NCBI GenBank assembly: GCA_017303755.1
Contig: JAFLBS010000007.1
Coordinates: 176,941 to 240,940, forward strand
Direction of reading: 5' to 3'
Length of the DNA: 64,000 nucleotides
DNA from: Flavobacteriales bacterium
Lineage (GTDB): Bacteria; Bacteroidota; Bacteroidia; Flavobacteriales; Flavobacteriaceae
The position numbers and the translations under genes are program-made. Of this stretch, positions 52,224 through 62,206 are shown in pieces. Each line of letters starts with the position of its first letter. Positions within the stretch are counted from its first letter, which is position 1. The notes beneath the pieces are model-generated. The model was not told the origin of the DNA. It did not search any database and saw only the letters and a program-made list of their open reading frames with translations.

Positions 52224-52231
52224 CAAATGTA
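52224..52231 (-). promoter_or_regulatory. -7 element of the TlpA-like gene
   Basis: The reverse strand reads TACATTTG, 18 bp upstream of the start codon. Confidence 0.5.
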
Positions 52232-52307
52232 TTTAGTACTTTTCAATATTATTGTTAATCAATAGTTAAATAAAATGTAAACCTAAAAGGCAACAAAAAA
52301 CTATTTA

Positions 52308-53858
52308 TCAATGAATTGCAGACGTAGAAACGGTTTTAATTTGGATGAGATTTAATTGAATGTGTCGAATGTGTGCTTTGTTAGCAAACTCACTAATCAC
52401 CTCTAAAATATCGTGGTCTATAAATGTGCAATCGGTTCCGTCAATAGTTAAAATGCTGTATTTCGGTATTTTGTCTAAAATAGTTCTGAATTTCACTTTA
52501 TTCAAAAACGAAACATTATCGTTGAGTTTTATAGTAAAAATCTCGGTTTCGTGTTGTTTGGTTTGTAACACTTTGTAATCTACTTGGAAATTGTTTTGTA
52601 TGATGATGTACAACGAAATGATCAAACCAATGACAACTCCTATCAATAAATCGGTTACTAAAATAAAAATGATAGTAATGATGAACGGAACAAATTGCTT
52701 CCAACCCAATTTGAACATGCTTTTATACAATTTGGGCTTGGTTAAATTGTAACCAGTAATTAGCAAAATTGCCGATAATGAAGCATACGGAATTTTATTC
52801 AACAAAAAAGGTAAAAACAAAACGGCCAATAATAGAAAAATACCGTGTGTAAATGACGATAATTTGGTTCTTCCGCCTGCATCAACATTGGCAGCACCAC
52901 GAACTACAACTGCTGTCATCGGAATGGCACCTAGAAGTCCGCATGTCACATTCCCAATTCCTTGCGCTAATAATTCCCGATTCACAGGTGTGATTCTATT
53001 TTGCTTGTCCAATTTATCAACCGCTTCTACACAAAGTAATGTTTCGAGAGAAGCCAAAACCCCAATTAAAATTCCGGCTTTCCAAATCTCAATTGAAGAA
53101 AATAATTTTGATAAATCGGGAAAAACAATTGTATTGAAAATAGCGTTTGGTATCGTAACTAATTGCGTTGGTTTTAGATGAAAAAGGGAAGTGCTATTGG
53201 ATAGAATAAGATGGATCCCGATTCCTACAATTACTATGAATAATGGTGTTGGAATGGTTTTCAGTTTCTTGGCAAATGGTCGATTTAAGATAATAAGTAA
53301 AACAATTGATACAATTGATATAATGATTGTACCACGTGTTAGATGCTCATTTAGACGGGTGACATTGCCCAAAACATTCGATTGTGTAAATAAATTAGCA
53401 AATCCGCTGGTCCAGAAATCAGGTTGATCGTATCCTAAAGCAATCGGAATTTGTTTCGAAATTAATATGATTCCGATGGCAGCCAACATTCCTTTGATTA
53501 CTGCTGATGGGAAGTAGTTGGAAATCATTCCGAGTTTCAACAAACCCAACACAATCTGAAATAATCCAGCCACTACAACCGCCAATAAAAAAGTCTGAAA
53601 ATCGCCCAATGAAATAATAGATGCGGATACTAAAGTGGTCAAACCTGCCGCTGGACCCGAAACACCCAATTGTGAACCGCTAATAATAGAAACTAATATT
53701 CCGCCAATGATTCCCGACATTAAACCCGAGTACAGTGGTGCTCCAGAAGCTAAGGCAATTCCTAAACAAAGAGGTAAAGCAACTAAGAATACTGAAAGTC
53801 CCGCAGGTAAGTCGTGCTTCAACCAAGTGAGTTGATAGTATTTTAGTTTTCGGTTCAT
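52308..53858 (-). CDS. SulP/SLC26-family anion permease
   Basis: 516 residues. The membrane domain (about 10-395) begins with LTWLKHDLPAGLSVFLVALPLCLGIALASGAP in part and has GSQLGVSGPAAGLTTLV and LGAIPMTAVVVRGAANVDAGG, hallmark segments of the fold. A cytoplasmic STAS domain (about 425-516) follows. Members carry sulfate, bicarbonate or other anions; the substrate cannot be read from sequence. Proteins of this short form often sit by carbonic anhydrase, but none is present here. Confidence 0.92.
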   Translation of the reverse strand: MNRKLKYYQLTWLKHDLPAGLSVFLVALPLCLGIALASGAPLYSGLMSGIIGGILVSIISGSQLGVSGPAAGLTTLVSASIISLGDFQTFLLAVVVAGLFQIVLGLLKLGMISNYFPSAVIKGMLAAIGIILISKQIPIALGYDQPDFWTSGFANLFTQSNVLGNVTRLNEHLTRGTIIISIVSIVLLIILNRPFAKKLKTIPTPLFIVIVGIGIHLILSNSTSLFHLKPTQLVTIPNAIFNTIVFPDLSKLFSSIEIWKAGILIGVLASLETLLCVEAVDKLDKQNRITPVNRELLAQGIGNVTCGLLGAIPMTAVVVRGAANVDAGGRTKLSSFTHGIFLLLAVLFLPFLLNKIPYASLSAILLITGYNLTKPKLYKSMFKLGWKQFVPFIITIIFILVTDLLIGVVIGLIISLYIIIQNNFQVDYKVLQTKQHETEIFTIKLNDNVSFLNKVKFRTILDKIPKYSILTIDGTDCTFIDHDILEVISEFANKAHIRHIQLNLIQIKTVSTSAIH

Positions 53859-53876
53859 TACTTAATTGGATTCAAC

Positions 53877-53884
53877 CAAAGGTA
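53877..53884 (-). promoter_or_regulatory. -7 element of the SulP gene
   Basis: The reverse strand reads TACCTTTG, 18 bp upstream of the start codon. Confidence 0.5.
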
Positions 53885-53937
53885 ATGGAATTGAGTTAAT
53901 ATTGTTTATGAGTATTATCATATTAATTTAAATTTAA

Positions 53938-55633
<1,696 letters not shown>

Positions 55634-55635
<2 letters not shown>

Positions 55636-55669
55636 AAAAACTCCCAAGTGAAAGCTTGGGAGTTTTTTT
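55634..55669. terminator. Bidirectional terminator
   Basis: AAAAAAACTCCCAAG pairs with CTTGGGAGTTTTTTT around TGAAAG, between the ABC-F gene and the convergent T9SS cargo gene; it runs almost to the latter's stop. Confidence 0.9.
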
Positions 55670-55671
55670 AT

Positions 55672-58443
55672 TTAATTTTTTACAATTTTAAGTGTTTTAA
55701 TTTTTTGGTCTGAAAGTATTTTCACAAAATACATTCCACTACTTAGTTCAGAAAAATCGATTGTTACGTCATTCGATTCTGGATTATTTTCAACTACTTT
55801 TTGCCCAATACAATTAATAACTTCATATTTATTTATCAAGAAATCGCTTTCAATATTTAAAACATTTGTTACTGGATTTGGATAGTAAACTACAGTGTCA
55901 CTTTCGTTGTCATTTATGCTTAAAGCAGTGGTAGCTTTTACTGGCAATCTATAAAAACTTTCAACTCCATTTATAGTTTGTGAAGCATAGTAAGTAACTC
56001 CATTCTCTAGCAGTGTGGAGTTTGGTAATAATGAATTAATGCTGTTTTGAGCGCTTGAGTTTTTTTGTGAAACATACGAAAAACAACTATTTTGAGTAGA
56101 ATACCATTGTATGTTATCTCCAGATACTACTAAATTTGATAAAGTCTGACCTTGAGTAAAAGTTTGGTTTTGATTACCAGTTGGTGGAGCAACAGGACTT
56201 GTATTAGAAAGATTATATCGTACCAAATTTGAATACTGACTCCCATCTATTCCTACAAAATTTCCAAATGCAATTATTTTATCGCAATCCTGTACATCAA
56301 ATTTAATTTCATTAGGCATAATGGGTACATTAGCAAATGTATCAATAGTTTGATTTGTATTTGGATTAATTATTTTAAAATTATCGTTATCATTAGGATT
56401 GTTAGAATAACTACTCCTTTTCAGAATTATATTATCAGAATTCAAAACATACATTGAAAGGTAATTTCCAATGACAAATGTGGCAGGATAGCTAGAATCT
56501 GGGGAACCATCCGAATTGAATTTTCTAAAATTACCAACAATGGTACTACTTCCTATTTGAGAACTAAAAGAAGTTAACAATATTTTACCATCAGAAAGTT
56601 CTCTTGCGATTCCGGATTGAAAAACATTACTTGTTGGCTGCATTTGAAATGAGGAGTCTATAGATCCATCACTATTTAACCTTGCAAGAGGAATGGTATT
56701 TGGTGAAAATCCAGTAGTTGACTTAGTCACTAAAATTTTATTGTCATTTTGAACTGTGAAAATAGATGAGTTACTGAATCCGTTTGAAAAAGTAGGATCA
56801 ACTGTTCCATTCGAATAGAACCTGTTGATTGATCCTCCGACACTTTTTAAAAACTTATCGTCATCTAGCACTTTGATAAAACCCTCGCCACTATATCCTG
56901 GGGTTAAATTGAAGGAAGTATCATAAGCGCCATATTGATTTAGTTTCCATACATATTTGTATTGTATTGAGGGGTTAATATATATGGGGTAATTTATTAT
57001 TAGACTACCATCAGACTGTTCATCCATAGATAAAGCACTTAAATCTATTGGACTAGTTGAAGGATAAAAGGGTATAAATGGATCTAAATTGAAAGTTGTA
57101 TCCAATTCACCATTGTAATTGAAGCGTGAAATTTTTCTGCATCCTACATCGTTATATGAAGAATAGTTACCAATTACTATAAATTTCCCGTCCGATAAAA
57201 CTTTTACATGATATCCTTGAATCTGAGATGCATTATAAGTTCTTTTAAAAAAGTCAATGTTGAATCCAAAATGAGGATTAAAGGTTAAATCAAAAGATCC
57301 ATCCAAGTTTCTCCTGTGTATTTTATATCTTGTAATGCCTGCAGCATTTATGAAATTTCTGTTATAGTAAATTTTATTATTGTAAACGAAATAAGGTGCA
57401 TAATTTTGATTATTATCTCCAGTGTTAGAAGTGTCTAAATTTCCCGTATTACTGAAGGTTGTGTCTAAAGTTCCATCTGAATTTAGGCGATGGGTACCAA
57501 AAAATAATTTATCATCGCTTAATATCAACATGTGTTTTGTTGAATAGTTAGCAGTGTTAGAAAAACCTGGGTCTCTGGTTCCTGTAGAACTGAACCTTAC
57601 TGTAAAACCACTAACGGCATTACCATTACTGTAAAATCGAGATCCACTTGTAATAATTAAACCATCAGATTGAACTCCAATTCCTACTATTTCTTGATTG
57701 AGCCCATTAACAATTGAAGACTGATTGAACGTGGTGTTGATATTAAATGTGTTATCAATACTACCATCATAATTCAAACGGCAAACCCTGTATTTGGTTG
57801 TACCATTATAACTTGTAAAATTACCTCCTACAATATACTTATCGGTTCCATATTTTTTTATACAACTTGCAATACCATTAAAACCCAAACCAACATTGAA
57901 CGATGTATCAATACTACCATTACTGTTTAATCGAACAATACGTGCGCTGCTAACACCATTTACATGAGAAAAATTTCCAACGATTACTATTTTTCCATCA
58001 TCTTCTATAACCATTTCTTTCAAAATCAAACCGTTAGACGTGAATGGGGATGAATTCGGGTAATTAAAAGTAGGTGAGGTAAAATTTGTATCTAGAACTC
58101 CATCAGAATTAAATTTGTATATGCGATGAGTATTCTGAGGATAGTCTATGTAAGAAGCAACAAAACCACCATCTGATTTTGATTTTATTTCAGAAACAAA
58201 ACCAGGAAGCAAAAAAGGCACATATGAATCGTCAATTTTACCATCTGCAAAAAGCCGTATAATTTTTTGATTTGGAACCTCAGTCAGTGACCATAATTTT
58301 CCATTCGGAGCAGGAATACAGTGTTCTCCGATATATTGTTTGTACTCTGAACTGTATCCTGGCATAAATGTAGGATCAATTGTTGCCGTTTGACAGTAAA
58401 TATTCATGCATGTAAAAGCAAGAAGAAAATTTAAATATTTCAT
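55672..58443 (-). CDS. Large T9SS-secreted protein with delta-60 repeats
   Basis: 923 residues. Signal peptide (MKYLNFLLAFTCMNIYCQ), then about 13 copies of the delta-60 repeat, each with a Leu/Phe-Asn-x-(D/N)-G-(S/T)-x-D-x-(S/T)-F core (for example RLNSNGSIDTSFNVGLGFNG), to about residue 740. A linker region has one Ig-like stretch (TQGQTLSNLVVSGDNIQWY), and the C-terminal 75 residues are a type A T9SS sorting domain (YPNPVTNVLNI ... GMYFVKI). It is exported across the outer membrane and probably attached to the cell surface. The propeller-like repeats suggest a binding role. No enzymatic motif is seen. Confidence 0.92.
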   Translation of the reverse strand: MKYLNFLLAFTCMNIYCQTATIDPTFMPGYSSEYKQYIGEHCIPAPNGKLWSLTEVPNQKIIRLFADGKIDDSYVPFLLPGFVSEIKSKSDGGFVASYIDYPQNTHRIYKFNSDGVLDTNFTSPTFNYPNSSPFTSNGLILKEMVIEDDGKIVIVGNFSHVNGVSSARIVRLNSNGSIDTSFNVGLGFNGIASCIKKYGTDKYIVGGNFTSYNGTTKYRVCRLNYDGSIDNTFNINTTFNQSSIVNGLNQEIVGIGVQSDGLIITSGSRFYSNGNAVSGFTVRFSSTGTRDPGFSNTANYSTKHMLILSDDKLFFGTHRLNSDGTLDTTFSNTGNLDTSNTGDNNQNYAPYFVYNNKIYYNRNFINAAGITRYKIHRRNLDGSFDLTFNPHFGFNIDFFKRTYNASQIQGYHVKVLSDGKFIVIGNYSSYNDVGCRKISRFNYNGELDTTFNLDPFIPFYPSTSPIDLSALSMDEQSDGSLIINYPIYINPSIQYKYVWKLNQYGAYDTSFNLTPGYSGEGFIKVLDDDKFLKSVGGSINRFYSNGTVDPTFSNGFSNSSIFTVQNDNKILVTKSTTGFSPNTIPLARLNSDGSIDSSFQMQPTSNVFQSGIARELSDGKILLTSFSSQIGSSTIVGNFRKFNSDGSPDSSYPATFVIGNYLSMYVLNSDNIILKRSSYSNNPNDNDNFKIINPNTNQTIDTFANVPIMPNEIKFDVQDCDKIIAFGNFVGIDGSQYSNLVRYNLSNTSPVAPPTGNQNQTFTQGQTLSNLVVSGDNIQWYSTQNSCFSYVSQKNSSAQNSINSLLPNSTLLENGVTYYASQTINGVESFYRLPVKATTALSINDNESDTVVYYPNPVTNVLNIESDFLINKYEVINCIGQKVVENNPESNDVTIDFSELSSGMYFVKILSDQKIKTLKIVKN

Positions 58444-58458
58444 ATAGATGAATTTTTA

Positions 58459-58466
58459 CAAAAATA
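58459..58466 (-). promoter_or_regulatory. -7 element of the T9SS cargo gene
   Basis: The reverse strand reads TATTTTTG, 15 bp upstream of the start codon. Confidence 0.45.
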
Positions 58467-58643
58467 ACAATTACAGTTGAATGTGTTTTTTTTTGAATTC
58501 GTTATCTGATAAAATATATGAAAATGACGTTGAAGTGCATTTGAAACTATTTTTAAATTTTAATAATTGTCTTTTATTTCTTAATTCATAAAAAAACAAT
58601 TTAAAAAAATTATATCTTTACACACCAAACACAACACTTCATT

Positions 58644-59183
58644 ATGAGTCAAAAAGCATTACTCACTGCAAAAGAAGTTACTATCATCTTACATCGTTTG
58701 GCTTGTCAGTTAATCGAAAAACACCTTGATTTTTCAGATACTGTTCTAATAGGTTTACAACCACGTGGAATTTATTTAGCCAACCGAATCAAATCGATTT
58801 TAGAAAATGAATATCAAGTAAAAAACATACAACTCGGTTTTTTAGACATTACTTTTTTTAGAGATGATTTCCGTCGAGGCGAAAAATCATTGGAAGCCAA
58901 TAAAACCAAAATCGATTTTATTGTAGAAGATAAAAAAGTAGTTTTTATTGACGATGTACTTTTCACAGGAAGAAGCATCAACGCTGCTTTAACTGCCATT
59001 CAATCGTTTGGAAGACCATCTGAAGTGGAACTTTTAACCTTAATTGATCGCAGATTCAGTCGCCATTTGCCGATTCAACCTGATTATAGAGGTAGACAAG
59101 TTGATACCATCGATGGAGAAAAAGTAAAAGTATGCTGGCAAGAAAATGAAGGAGAAGACGCTGTTTATTTGATTACGAATTGA
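58644..59183 (+). CDS. pyrR: PyrR bifunctional protein (pyrimidine regulator / uracil phosphoribosyltransferase)
   Basis: 179 residues. The phosphoribosyltransferase signature is VVFIDDVLFTGRSINAAL near 95-112, and LIGLQPRGIYLANRI and RRFSRHLPIQPDYRG are further family segments. In Gram-positive bacteria PyrR also binds pyr mRNA; no attenuator-like leader is obvious here, so its regulatory role in this organism is unproven. pyrB follows 60 bp downstream, so they form an operon. Confidence 0.95.
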   Translation: MSQKALLTAKEVTIILHRLACQLIEKHLDFSDTVLIGLQPRGIYLANRIKSILENEYQVKNIQLGFLDITFFRDDFRRGEKSLEANKTKIDFIVEDKKVVFIDDVLFTGRSINAALTAIQSFGRPSEVELLTLIDRRFSRHLPIQPDYRGRQVDTIDGEKVKVCWQENEGEDAVYLITN

Positions 59184-59243
59184 TTTTTTTAAGACAATAA
59201 CCTACAACTTACAACATAAAAACACACAACTAAACCTAACCTA

Positions 59244-60170
59244 ATGTCCGAACTATCCGTCAATCATTTATTAGGAATAAAATACCTTACTAAAGAAGAC
59301 ATTCAATTGATTTTTGAAACGGCTGATCATTTCAAAGAAGTAATCAATCGCCCCATCAAAAAAGTACCATCATTACGCGATATTACCATTGCCAATATCT
59401 TTTTTGAAAACAGTACTCGAACCAAATTATCATTCGAATTAGCACAAAAACGACTTTCGGCCGATGTCATTAGTTTTTCTGCAGCACAATCTTCGGTAAA
59501 AAAAGGGGAAACGTTAATCGATACGGTTAATAACATTCTTTCAATGAAAGTAGATATGGTAGTAATGCGTCACGCCAATCCTGGTGCAGCTTACTTCTTG
59601 TCTCAAAACGTAAAAGCAAGTATTATCAATGCCGGAGACGGCGCTCACGAACATCCAACACAAGCTCTTTTGGATAGTTTTTCCATCAGAGAGAAATTAG
59701 GAGAAGTAGCCGGAAAAAAAGTAGTAATTGTTGGAGATATTTTGCACTCTCGCGTGGCTTTGTCAAACATTTTTGCACTGCAAATGCAAGGTGCTGAGGT
59801 CAAAGTATGCGGACCCAAAACACTCATTCCGAAACACATTGAAAGCCTCGGAGTAAAAGTCGAATCCAATTTGCGTAAAGCACTCGAATGGTGCGACGCC
59901 GCCAATATGCTTCGGGTTCAAAACGAACGTATGGATGTGAATTATTTCCCATCTACACGTGAATACGCGCAACAATACGGTTTGGATAAAACATTGTTAG
60001 ATTCGCTCAACAAAGAAATTGTCATCATGCATCCAGGTCCAATCAACCGCGGTGTAGAAATCACTTCCGATGTAGCCGATTCTCAACAATCAGTCATCTT
60101 AGATCAAGTCGAAAACGGCGTAGCCATTCGAATGGCAGTAATTTATCTATTGGCATCTAAAATTAAGTAA
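59244..60170 (+). CDS. pyrB: Aspartate carbamoyltransferase, catalytic chain
   Basis: 308 residues. It joins carbamoyl phosphate and aspartate in pyrimidine synthesis. Motifs are the carbamoyl-phosphate loop FFENSTRTKLSFELA near 50-64, the HPTQALLD aspartate-binding loop and HPGPINRGVEI. No pyrI gene is adjacent, as in the unregulated or class C type. It lies downstream of pyrR. Confidence 0.97.
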   Translation: MSELSVNHLLGIKYLTKEDIQLIFETADHFKEVINRPIKKVPSLRDITIANIFFENSTRTKLSFELAQKRLSADVISFSAAQSSVKKGETLIDTVNNILSMKVDMVVMRHANPGAAYFLSQNVKASIINAGDGAHEHPTQALLDSFSIREKLGEVAGKKVVIVGDILHSRVALSNIFALQMQGAEVKVCGPKTLIPKHIESLGVKVESNLRKALEWCDAANMLRVQNERMDVNYFPSTREYAQQYGLDKTLLDSLNKEIVIMHPGPINRGVEITSDVADSQQSVILDQVENGVAIRMAVIYLLASKIK

Positions 60171-60201
60171 TTAAAAGAGTTCTATTTTAAAATAGTAGCA
60201 A

Positions 60202-60236
60202 CCTGAAACTTGAAACCTGAAACCTGAAACTTAAAA
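60202..60236 (+). repeat. Heptamer array CyTGAAA x5
   Basis: CCTGAAA, CTTGAAA, CCTGAAA, CCTGAAA, CTTAAAA in 7-bp phase, between pyrB and the small gene at 60265. Confidence 0.85.
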
Positions 60237-60238
60237 TA

Positions 60239-60264
60239 AGATTGCTTCGTAAACTCGCAATGAC
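60239..60264 (-). repeat. ATTGCGAGG-type element abutting a start codon
   Basis: Plus strand AGATTGCTTCGTAAACTCGC then AATGAC, immediately followed by ATG 60265. It is the reverse orientation of the element at 47284. It forms the whole immediate leader of the small gene, including the place where a ribosome-binding site would lie. Confidence 0.75.
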
Positions 60265-60597
60265 ATGAAAGTAGACCAAAAAGGACATACCACAACCATA
60301 AAAGACACTCAAGGAAACGTAGTATCATTTCTTGAAAAAGTGTCTCATGAACACAACAGTTTTAAATCTCAAAATTTAATTCTCGACATCACTCATGATA
60401 AAAATGTGACGCTCAAAGACATCAAGTTGTTTGCTGATTTGTCAAAAATGCACAAAAAAGGAAAAAAATCATTTGTTTTAGTTGCAGACGGAATTGACTT
60501 TAATGCTGTTCCTACTAAAATTATTGTGGTGCCTTCATTACAAGAAGCGCACGACATTATTGAAATGGAAGAAATTGAACGGGATTTAGGATTTTAA
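60265..60597 (+). CDS. Small conserved protein upstream of rnz
   Basis: 110 residues, predicted alpha/beta: VVSFLEKVSHEHNSF, then NLILDITHDKNVTLKDIKLFAD, KGKKSFVLVADGIDF, and a C-terminal PSLQEAHDIIEMEEIERDLGF. The layout resembles a STAS-like domain. In related genomes I recall it sits before rnz and is sometimes labelled ribonuclease Z by neighbourhood; it has no metallo-hydrolase motif. Probably co-transcribed with the next three genes. Function unknown. Confidence 0.7.
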   Translation: MKVDQKGHTTTIKDTQGNVVSFLEKVSHEHNSFKSQNLILDITHDKNVTLKDIKLFADLSKMHKKGKKSFVLVADGIDFNAVPTKIIVVPSLQEAHDIIEMEEIERDLGF

Positions 60598-60600
60598 ATT

Positions 60601-60804
60601 ATGAAATTAAACAACAGAACATTAATATACATTTACGTTGGAGTGCTTTTTGTCTTGACGTATTTATTTGCAAGTAAATTGATTTCAGGTTTACGAACTC
60701 AAGAATTTGATTGGTTGCGCTTATCAGTAAACCTCGGACTCATCCTATACATTGTCATCAAAGTACTGAAGTTAGGTAAAATTGAAAATGACAAACAAGA
60801 GTAA
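60601..60804 (+). CDS. Small two-helix membrane protein
   Basis: 67 residues with two hydrophobic segments (YIYVGVLFVLTYLFASKLI and LSVNLGLILYIVIKVLKLG) and a charged tail (KIENDKQE). It starts 3 bp after the preceding gene. Function unknown. Confidence 0.6.
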   Translation: MKLNNRTLIYIYVGVLFVLTYLFASKLISGLRTQEFDWLRLSVNLGLILYIVIKVLKLGKIENDKQE

Positions 60805-60810
60805 TCGTAA

Positions 60811-60984
60811 ATGAAAAATAAGAAGCTTGCTTTTTTTCTTCTGATTTGTTTTTTAGTCCTGCTAATAGTCAATGTTTACGTAGGTTACTCACAGAAGAAT
60901 TATAATTATTGGAGCATTGGTTCTAATTTATTATTTATTTTAGTTATGGCAATTGTGCACTTTCAACAAAAAAAAGAACGCTAA
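60811..60984 (+). CDS. Small two-helix membrane protein, paralogue-like
   Basis: 57 residues: MKNKKLAFFLLICFLVLLIV, NVYVGYSQKNYNYWSIGSNL, LFILVMAIVHFQQKKER. Same two-helix plan as the preceding gene and spaced 6 bp from it, with rnz starting 8 bp later. Too short for many gene finders. Coding potential is inferred from position, start context and hydrophobic pattern. Confidence 0.55.
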   Translation: MKNKKLAFFLLICFLVLLIVNVYVGYSQKNYNYWSIGSNLLFILVMAIVHFQQKKER

Positions 60985-60992
60985 ACGAATTG

Positions 60993-61901
60993 ATGAAACT
61001 CACCATACTCGGCTGCTACGCCGCAACTCCACGAACACTTTCCAACCCAACATCGCAAGTCTTAGAAGTAAAAAACAGGGTTTTTCTCATCGATTGTGCC
61101 GAAGGAACTCAAGTGCAACTGCGTAAAAGCAAGGTCAAGTTTTCCAAAATCAATCATATTTTTATTTCACATTTACACGGTGATCATTTTTATGGTTTGG
61201 TAGGTTTAATTTCGACGTTCATGCTACTCAACCGCGAAAGTGATTTGCACGTTTATGGTCCAAAAGGCATCAAAGAAATCATATTGCTTCAACTGCGCGC
61301 TTCAGGTTCATATACCGGTTACAATTTGTACTTCCACGAACTCGAGTCCAAACAATCCGAAACCATTTTTGAAGACGATAGAGTAGTAGTCAAAACCATT
61401 CCGCTCAGCCATCGCATTTATACCAACGGATTTTTATTTCAAGAGAAAAATATCGAGCGCAAACTCAATATCGAAAAAGTAGAAGAGTACAAAATCGATA
61501 AACTCTATTTCAACAAAATAAAATACGGTGGCGATATTACTTTAGAAAACGGAACTGTAATTCCGAATGCCGAACTCACTTTTGACCCAATTCCTTCCAA
61601 ATCGTATGCCTATTGTAGCGATACACAATACGACGAATCCATCGTGCCCATTATTGAGAACGCCGATTACCTCTACCACGAAAGTACTTTTCTTGAAAGC
61701 GAAGCCCATTTGTCCGAAAAAACCATGCATTCAACAGCAATTCAAGCGGCAACAATTGCTAAGAAAGCCAATGTTAAAAACTTGATACTTGGGCATTTTT
61801 CTACTCGTTACGGTGATTTAAGTCTGTTTCAAAAAGAAGCGCAGACCGTTTTCCAAAACACTCTTTTGGCCGATGACGGAAAAGAATTCGAAATGGAGTA
61901 G
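60993..61901 (+). CDS. rnz: Ribonuclease Z
   Basis: 302 residues from ATG 60993 (a TTG three bases earlier is less likely). The metallo-beta-lactamase signature SHLHGDHFYGL near 62-72 with CAEGTQVQL before it, a third metal region CSDTQYDE and HESTF, and a final His in GHFSTRYGD are all in place. It removes 3' trailers from tRNA precursors. The gene is last in the pyrB-small genes run. Confidence 0.95.
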   Translation: MKLTILGCYAATPRTLSNPTSQVLEVKNRVFLIDCAEGTQVQLRKSKVKFSKINHIFISHLHGDHFYGLVGLISTFMLLNRESDLHVYGPKGIKEIILLQLRASGSYTGYNLYFHELESKQSETIFEDDRVVVKTIPLSHRIYTNGFLFQEKNIERKLNIEKVEEYKIDKLYFNKIKYGGDITLENGTVIPNAELTFDPIPSKSYAYCSDTQYDESIVPIIENADYLYHESTFLESEAHLSEKTMHSTAIQAATIAKKANVKNLILGHFSTRYGDLSLFQKEAQTVFQNTLLADDGKEFEME

Positions 61902-61940
61902 TTGTTGCAGAAGCAGACAATTAGAGTTTCATCACAACAT

Positions 61941-62065
61941 TCGTCCCGCTTTCGGCTGTATCTGCCATTGCGAGGAACTTAGCCTTTCATTGCGAGGAGC
62001 GAAGCAATCTAAAAATTGATGTTCACCGTTGCGCAATGTCAGGATACTTGCCTCTATCGGGGCTA
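61941..62065 (-). repeat. Dispersed structured element, copy B, with nested ATTGCGAGG elements
   Basis: Reverse strand: 5' half TAGCCCCGATAGAGGCAAG (from 62065), 3' half AGATACAGCCGAAAGCGGGA (to 61941). Relative to copy A the pairing blocks are exchanged, CCC with GGG instead of GGG with CCC. The loop between the halves holds the elements at 61966-61983 and 61987-62010. Confidence 0.7.
61987..62010 (+). repeat. ATTGCGAGG-type element, full copy
   Basis: TCATTGCGAGGAGCGAAGCA followed by ATCT. A partial copy (CATTGCGAGGAACTTAGC) lies just upstream at 61966-61983. Confidence 0.8.
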
Positions 62066-62142
62066 AAATAAAACCATAACAATTCTTAGAAACTTTCCTA
62101 AAACTTCCCGAACTTTGTGATAGAGTTTCAAGTTTCAAGTTG

Positions 62143-62206
62143 TCTAAATGTCTTACAGTCTTACAGTCTAAAAATCTAACTATCTAAAAATCTAACAGTC
62201 TAAAAT
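62143..62206 (+). repeat. Octamer array TCwwAnnn x8 running into the pdxH start codon
   Basis: Units TCTAAATG, TCTTACAG, TCTTACAG, TCTAAAAA, TCTAACTA, TCTAAAAA, TCTAACAG, TCTAAAAT in perfect 8-bp phase. The last two bases of the array are the first two bases of ATG 62205. Same unit as the arrays flanking the four-helix-bundle gene 33 kb away. Confidence 0.9.

Larger units (their letters stand above)
61902..62204. other. Repeat-filled intergenic region before pdxH
   Basis: 303 bp without a real gene; a reverse-strand open frame here consists only of repeats. It contains structured element copy B (61941-62065, reverse) with two ATTGCGAGG-type elements nested in its loop, a GTTTCAA word pair (62125-62138), and an octamer array that runs into the pdxH start codon. 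Confidence 0.75.

Noticed and set aside
61932-62138. Reverse-strand 68-codon open frame
   Set aside because: It consists of the structured element and ATTGCGAGG repeats; composition and content are non-coding.
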